Shown piece after piece: positions 60,769 through 64,000 of a stretch of 64,000 bases of DNA. Origin of the DNA: Zavarzinella sp. Lineage in GTDB: Bacteria; Planctomycetota; Planctomycetia; Gemmatales; Gemmataceae. The position numbers were made by a program, and so were the translations under genes. The stretch spans positions 248,001 through 312,000 of the forward strand of contig JAWKTI010000005.1 of the NCBI GenBank assembly GCA_041399155.1, written 5' to 3'. Every line of letters begins with the position of its first letter. The stretch's first letter is position 1. Under the pieces are notes generated by a model. It was not told where the DNA came from. It did not search any database and saw only the letters and a program-made list of their open reading frames with translations.

Positions 60769-62388
60769 TTAGTTGTTCGATTCCATGCGACGTAATTCTT
60801 TTTCCAGGCTCAGGACACTTTCCCGCAGATCCCGCAGATTTTTCTGAGCATCAAACAGTTGCTGCTGAACGACGGCCAGATCTTCCAGTGTCTTTTTGGC
60901 GTCTGCTTTCGCATTCACCAGATCATCACGCAGTTTGTCCCGTTCGGTAATCCGTTCCTGCAGCAGATTATTGTTTTCTTTGGTAATTGCCTGCTGGCGG
61001 GCGAGACTGGCTTCTGCAATCTGGAGTTTGCTGTCCAGTTCGCGGCTTTGCTGAACCAACCCGACATACTGGGAAAGAAATTGAGCTTCTTCCTGTGCCA
61101 GCAATTTCAACTGTCGCTGAGCAGCGGCTTCATATTCACTGGCTTGCGCTTCTGCCACCACAACATAGGTGGGCAGGCCCACAATTGTAGCAACGCGGCT
61201 GTGCCATGCTTTACGCGCGGTGGTCACTGGATTTGCCGGATCGATGAACAGGTGCCGATCAGCGTCAATATGGTAGAGCACGTGGGCAATCCGGCGTGCC
61301 TTTTCCCCCTGGGGATACCCTTTTTTTGCTTCCTTGGTGCGGGCAGGCAGAATCCCTTCCTCAAACTTCTGATTCAAAAGTGCTGCCGCACACTCATCTA
61401 CTTTTTTCACCAGAGAAGTATCATCATTGGCAATCATTACCAATTGCGTTGCCGTTTTCAGTGCGGCCTGTTCCGAATCAGTTACTGCCAATCCGGTCAA
61501 ATACTTTTCAACTGACACACGAGCGCCTTCAATCTGCTGTAAGTTGCTGAGTGGGTTCACCAGCAGATCAACGATATTGGCAAATATCTCTGCATCGACT
61601 GTGGCAAGTGCCACAATCGCGGCTTTATCCCCCGCACCGATGGCGGCGTTTTGGTTCAGTTTCGTTCGGACTTTCGCTACTTCCTGCTGAATGGTGCTGG
61701 CAGCCTGTGCGTCGCCAATCGCTACTGCGGAAGGTGCCTGGCCGTAGACATACAATTCAATTTCTTTGCGAAGCTGCAGAATCTGGGTATTGCGGGTTGC
61801 CACGTCGGCAATTGCCATCGGATCACCCAATTGCTGAATTTTCGCTAATAATTTCAACGCTTCCGTTTGGGCGGGTAACTGAGCGACCCCAGCCAGATCA
61901 ACCCGGGCATAATCCCGACGGCGTGGGTCGAGCATATCAAACAATGCTGCAACACCATCCCGTTCCAACCCGGTGCGTGCCAGATTATTCAACAGCACCC
62001 GAGTGCGGTTCCTTTTGGCAGCATCGTCGGCCAGTGCGGCAATCGCGTCATTCACTTTTTTCTTCAGGCGGGTCATTTCTTCCGTCTGATCGGCAACAAA
62101 ATCCCCACCGAAAACATCATCTCCAGGTGGGATAATTTTCTTTAAGGTGTCTTCTTTGACTGTTTCAATGAAAACTCCCTCATTTAATTGCATCTGAAAA
62201 GGCTTGTAACCTTCTGGCACGGTAGCACCCGCAGCAGCTTCCAATGGGATGCCTTGCATCACCACTTCATTTCGGAATGCTACATAGGACAGTTCCTGAC
62301 GAACTTTCCAGTTTTCGAGCGCAAAATAGCCAAAAGCTCCCGCAGCGAGGAGGTTGAACAGAATTAGCAACTTCCCAAGGAGCCCCAT
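60769..62388 (-). CDS. Large membrane-anchored coiled-coil protein
   Basis: This encodes 539 residues. One N-terminal helix (KLLILFNLLAAGAFGYFALE), then a helical region without recognised domain, then a strong coiled coil in the last 150 residues (KLQIAEASLARQQAITKENN, RDLRESVLSLEKELRRMESN). The start MGLLGKLLILFN matches those of the next two genes. First gene of the four-gene operon on the minus strand, divergent from a Ser/Thr kinase. It probably spans or ties together the envelope, but this is inference. Confidence 0.8.
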   Translation of the reverse strand: MGLLGKLLILFNLLAAGAFGYFALENWKVRQELSYVAFRNEVVMQGIPLEAAAGATVPEGYKPFQMQLNEGVFIETVKEDTLKKIIPPGDDVFGGDFVADQTEEMTRLKKKVNDAIAALADDAAKRNRTRVLLNNLARTGLERDGVAALFDMLDPRRRDYARVDLAGVAQLPAQTEALKLLAKIQQLGDPMAIADVATRNTQILQLRKEIELYVYGQAPSAVAIGDAQAASTIQQEVAKVRTKLNQNAAIGAGDKAAIVALATVDAEIFANIVDLLVNPLSNLQQIEGARVSVEKYLTGLAVTDSEQAALKTATQLVMIANDDTSLVKKVDECAAALLNQKFEEGILPARTKEAKKGYPQGEKARRIAHVLYHIDADRHLFIDPANPVTTARKAWHSRVATIVGLPTYVVVAEAQASEYEAAAQRQLKLLAQEEAQFLSQYVGLVQQSRELDSKLQIAEASLARQQAITKENNNLLQERITERDKLRDDLVNAKADAKKTLEDLAVVQQQLFDAQKNLRDLRESVLSLEKELRRMESNN

Positions 62389-62828
62389 GACCCATCTCCC
62401 AGTGCACTGTCGAGGATTCTCATTAAAATGGCAAAATCGCCATACACCAGCAAATCGGTGCCACCAATACTATTCGTGGGAATAGTAAGTTCATTTTAAC
62501 CGATAAACTGCACGAATAAACCCTCTGGTTTATCTATTTTGTGATTTTGACCGAATTGGGGGCATTCGACAAGCAAAACTTACGAATGTTTTGTCAGGTA
62601 ATTTCAAAATAGTCCGGTTAAATCGAACATGTGGATTATAGACGACCGATCAATCCATGTGCTAGACTACTACAAGAAGAATGTACTGGGGTGGGACTCG
62701 CATTCAAACATCCACCTGATTGTACTTTAATATAATTAATTTGATAACCAGTTGTTTATCTTTTGTTGGTTCCTAATCAACAACTTGTGAAACAAGGATT
62801 GCGAACTGGGTTTCGGAGCACCTACACG
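62389..62828. other. Divergent regulatory region between the coiled-coil operon and the kinase gene
   Basis: No coding sequence is supported in these 440 bases. They hold a perfect 8-bp inverted repeat (62468-62487) and an isolated TATAAT at 62731-62736, 93 bases before the kinase ATG, without a good -35 box. Confidence 0.4.
62468..62487. promoter_or_regulatory. Perfect inverted repeat in divergent promoter region
   Basis: TACTATTC and GAATAGTA surround GTGG, giving an 8-bp palindromic arm pair. It could be an operator for the operon at 62388, whose first ATG lies 80 bases away. Confidence 0.35.
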
Positions 62829-64000
62829 ATGTCTACCAAGCCGAAAGCTCCGATGCTGCAGGAGTTGGGCGAATACGATATTATTTCGAAAATCGCCGAA
62901 GGGGGCATGGGGGCGGTATACAAAGGGAAGCACCGCACCACACAGGAAATTGTGGCAATCAAGGTGCTTCCTTCCGTTACTGCCCAGAATCCCGTGCTGG
63001 TGAAACGCTTTGAACAGGAATTTCGCACCGCCAAAGCTCTGAACCACCCAAATGTGGTCCGTGCAATCGCATATTGCGGCAATCCTCCCACCCCATATCT
63101 GGTGATGGAATTCGTTGATGGTGTTTCATTGGGTGCGATGGTCGACCGCGATGGACCCATGAAGGAAAAAGACGCCCTGCGGATTATTGCCCAGGTTTGC
63201 CAGGGACTGCACCGTGCCCACAAACAGAAACTGATTCACCGCGATGTGAAGCCGGACAACGTGCTGGTCAATCGGGAAGGACTCGCCAAGCTGACTGATA
63301 TGGGCCTGGTGAAAGACATCGATAATGAAGTAAATCTCACAAAAACAGGCCGTGGGCTGGGCACCCCAAATTACATGGCACCGGAACAATTCCGCAACGC
63401 CAAGAACGTTGATGTGCGGTGCGACGTCTATTCTGCGGCAGCCACACTGTACACCATGGTTACAGGTGAAATTCCGTTTGGAAAAGTCAGTCCGCTGGAT
63501 TGCTGGATGAAAAAAATCCGGAATGAACTGACAGCACCGCGTGATTTGAATCCCGCATTATCCGAACGGGTGGACTGGGCCATTCGTCGGGCGATGAGTG
63601 CCGATCCAGACAAACGACCCGCATCATGCAAAGAATTTATCGAAGATTTAACTGGCACCAGCATTCGCCCACAGTCGAAGGGGGGCACCCAGGAAAGCCA
63701 GAACGACATTTTCTATCTTTCCTACCAGGATGAAACAGGCGAAGCACACACCGTGAAAGGGTCTCCAGATGGGATTCGCAGAGCGATCCAGGAAGGTATT
63801 CTGGGAGACATTCGCCTGATCCGTGCGGGACGCTCGAAATCAGGCCCGTTTGCTGGCCTCGAAAGTTACGCAGAATTTCGCGATCTGGTCATCGAACCAG
63901 CACCGATGAACATCCCTGGCATGAAACCGATTGGGTCCGCACACTCTGCACCACCACCTGCGCAGACAGCTTCTCCAACGTACGATTATGCTCCTACAAC
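62829..64000 (+). CDS. Ser/Thr protein kinase, truncated by the window end
   Basis: 390 residues are visible from ATG 62829 and the frame is still open at the edge. The Hanks-type kinase core is complete: AEGGMGAVYKG (glycine loop), VAIKVL (Lys), LIHRDVKPDNVLVN (catalytic Asp, Lys, Asn), LTDMGLVKDI with Met in place of the DFG Phe, GTPNYMAPEQF and CDVYSAAATLYTMVTG. After residue about 285 follows a linker, then a segment with YLSYQDETGEAHTVKG and GPFAGLESYAEFRDLV. A cytoplasmic regulator; no FHA gene is intact nearby. Confidence 0.93.
   Translation, partial: MSTKPKAPMLQELGEYDIISKIAEGGMGAVYKGKHRTTQEIVAIKVLPSVTAQNPVLVKRFEQEFRTAKALNHPNVVRAIAYCGNPPTPYLVMEFVDGVSLGAMVDRDGPMKEKDALRIIAQVCQGLHRAHKQKLIHRDVKPDNVLVNREGLAKLTDMGLVKDIDNEVNLTKTGRGLGTPNYMAPEQFRNAKNVDVRCDVYSAAATLYTMVTGEIPFGKVSPLDCWMKKIRNELTAPRDLNPALSERVDWAIRRAMSADPDKRPASCKEFIEDLTGTSIRPQSKGGTQESQNDIFYLSYQDETGEAHTVKGSPDGIRRAIQEGILGDIRLIRAGRSKSGPFAGLESYAEFRDLVIEPAPMNIPGMKPIGSAHSAPPPAQTASPTYDYAPT

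Noticed and set aside
63240..63330. Kinase DMG in place of DFG as a sign of inactivity
   Set aside because: HRDVKPDN and other catalytic motifs are intact, and DMG is common in planctomycete kinases.
1..64000. tRNA, rRNA or phage structural genes
   Set aside because: Searching by eye for T-loop motifs, rRNA cores and phage proteins gave no candidate.

Overview
The window looks like a chromosomal segment of a planctomycete, most likely from the Gemmata lineage (Gemmataceae-like; genus not assignable from sequence alone). Pointers are a DUF1559 pseudopilin-like gene followed by a small lipoprotein gene, a very large secretin-like protein with Gly-rich linkers, a Tat-exported TIM-barrel isomerase beside a Gfo/Idh/MocA oxidoreductase, PASTA-less Ser/Thr kinase architecture with a DMG motif, and many signal-peptide-bearing proteins without recognised domains. 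Base composition is near balanced in most genes and more AT-rich in a few islets (1-1240, 46700-47880, 56450-58530). No rRNA, tRNA or CRISPR array was seen.

Layout. 1-2000: AT-rich islet with two small unknown proteins and a decayed FHA gene. 2000-5700: fasciclin protein, sugar oxidoreductase/isomerase pair, lipoprotein. 5733-12015: one giant secretin gene, split by a frameshift. 12.3-19.7 kb: ABC ATPase with a Trm112-like gene, hemD, ferredoxin, glutathione peroxidase, DUF1559 gene plus lipoprotein, alpha-hydroxy-acid dehydrogenase. 19.8-26.2 kb: divergent pair of transglutaminase proteins (a glutamine-amidotransferase/transglutaminase fusion and a transglutaminase-DUF2126 protein, the latter frameshifted), then a PepSY membrane protein. 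26.3-30.9 kb: frameshifted Ski2-like helicase and a two-propeller sugar dehydrogenase. 30.98-32.70 kb: a 1505-bp IS4-family insertion sequence with 12-bp target duplication, sitting inside a palindromic MITE-like repeat. 32.7-38.9 kb: DUF58 / TgpA-like transglutaminase / MoxR operon followed by an ArsP-type permease. 39.2-42.2 kb: LolCE/LolD-like ABC transporter and branched-chain aminotransferase. 42.3-45.7 kb: transglutaminase / alpha-E / circularly permuted ATP-grasp operon. 45.9-58.5 kb: phosphoesterase, toxin/immunity-like islets, an esterase-fold protein that has lost its catalytic Ser and Asp, adenylylsulfate kinase, an autotransporter, a 34-residue basic ORF and two glycosyltransferases. 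58.7-62.4 kb: four consecutive genes for membrane-anchored, mostly coiled-coil proteins. 62.8 kb to the end: a Ser/Thr kinase cut by the window edge.

The most interesting functional theme is the set of transglutaminase-fold proteins with ATP-grasp, alpha-E, glutamine amidotransferase and DUF2126 partners, divided between 19.8-25.1 kb and 42.3-45.7 kb. Such families have been predicted to form peptide-ligating/modifying systems. The second is the 58.7-62.4 kb membrane coiled-coil operon, for which I recognise no described function. Three large genes carry single frame breaks that a one-base correction repairs, so either sequencing error or recent decay must be resolved before they are called pseudogenes.
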